Assembly: GCA_003154635.1 (NCBI GenBank)
Contig: PMDX01000150.1
Coordinates: 3,856 to 9,178, forward strand
Source: Actinomycetota bacterium
GTDB taxonomy: Bacteria; Actinomycetota; Geothermincolia; Fen-727; Anoxymicrobiaceae
DNA: 5,323 nt
Direction: 5' to 3'
Part shown: in pieces, positions 5,050 to 5,323 of the stretch
Layout of the letters: each line of letters starts with the position of its first letter
How positions within the stretch are numbered: position 1 is the stretch's first letter
The notes under the pieces: model-generated
Databases searched by the model: none
The model's input: the letters and a program-made list of their open reading frames with translations, nothing else
What the model was told of the DNA's origin: nothing
Position numbers and translations under genes: made by a program

Positions 5050-5323
5050 TTACTTCCCCTCGTTCTTCAGCCAGTGCTCTTCGTCGAACTCCGCAAGCTG
5101 GAATAGAACGCCGAACGAGTCCTTCGGGCTGATGAAAGCTTCTTTCCAGTGCGGGTCCTCCGTGTTGACGTCGACGACCTTCACGCCGTTTGACTGGAGG
5201 TAATCGACCGCCTCCAGGAGGTCTTCCACCTGGAGCGTCACGTGATGCAGACCCTCGCCGTTCTTCTCTATGAAGCGGTTCACGAAGCTGTCCGGGTCGG
5301 GGGAGCTTATGAGCTCTATCATC
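5050..5323 (-). CDS. VOC-family protein, methylmalonyl-CoA epimerase-like (5' end outside the window)
   Basis: The visible 90-91 codons are the C-terminal part of a vicinal-oxygen-chelate protein. The real start lies beyond the window, and the ATG at 5322 is internal because it falls in the IELISS strand that closes the first half of the fold. GEGLHHVTLQVEDLLEAVDYL opens the second beta-alpha-beta module, and its His pair includes an expected metal ligand. EAFISPKDSFGVLFQLAEF is the last hairpin. This layout fits methylmalonyl-CoA epimerase, which interconverts the 2R and 2S forms of methylmalonyl-CoA in propionate and branched-chain metabolism. The final metal ligand is normally Glu (GVLxEL), but this protein has Gln. 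A related VOC enzyme of another specificity is therefore possible. The gene converges on the GNAT gene with an 8-nt gap. Confidence 0.75.
   Translation of the reverse strand, partial: MIELISSPDPDSFVNRFIEKNGEGLHHVTLQVEDLLEAVDYLQSNGVKVVDVNTEDPHWKEAFISPKDSFGVLFQLAEFDEEHWLKNEGK

Noticed and set aside
4484..5050. A 188-codon minus-strand frame over the GNAT gene
   Set aside because: It is antisense to a gene with clear GNAT motifs A and B, and its translation is unlike any domain I know.

Overview
The window is an ordinary-looking stretch of bacterial chromosome, moderately GC-rich by eye. Shine-Dalgarno sites of the GGAG/GGGG type are clear for most genes, and sigma70-like -10 boxes can be picked out. 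The lipoprotein-type polysaccharide deacetylase, the membrane-anchored DUF4015 glycosidase-like protein and the methylmalonyl-CoA-epimerase-like VOC protein would fit a Gram-positive-type lineage, perhaps an uncultivated actinobacterium or a Bacillota relative. This placement is an inference and is weak. No rRNA, tRNA, CRISPR array, insertion sequence or phage gene is visible.

Layout, left to right. Positions 1-122 hold no gene that I can support. Positions 123-2967 hold a two-gene minus-strand operon: a lipoprotein NodB/CE4 polysaccharide deacetylase (2967 to 1921), followed 43 nt later by a single-pass membrane protein with two Ig-like domains and a DUF4015 (PF13200) glycosyl-hydrolase-like domain (1877 to 123). 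Positions 2968-3183 are a divergent control region with two inverted repeats. A TetR-family regulator (3184-3783, plus) and a second TetR-family regulator (4425 to 3817, minus) face each other tail to tail across a GC-rich hairpin. They resemble each other in both the DNA-binding and the ligand-binding domain, so they look like paralogues. Positions 4426-4597 are a second divergent control region, with a perfect TATAAT flanked by an inverted repeat. It leads into a GNAT N-acetyltransferase (4598-5041, plus). The last gene, on the minus strand and cut by the window edge (5050-5323), is a VOC-fold protein most like methylmalonyl-CoA epimerase.

How they may work together. The deacetylase and the DUF4015 protein are both predicted to act outside the membrane on a polysaccharide. 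Together they recall the two-domain architecture of PgaB (deacetylase plus glycosidase), split over two genes. TetR 1 is divergent from this operon and TetR 2 is divergent from the acetyltransferase, so each is a candidate regulator of its divergent neighbour as well as of itself. I found no clearly new multi-gene system. The most interesting items are the split deacetylase/hydrolase pair, the tail-to-tail TetR pair with its candidate operators, and a Glu-to-Gln change at a likely metal-ligand position of the VOC protein.
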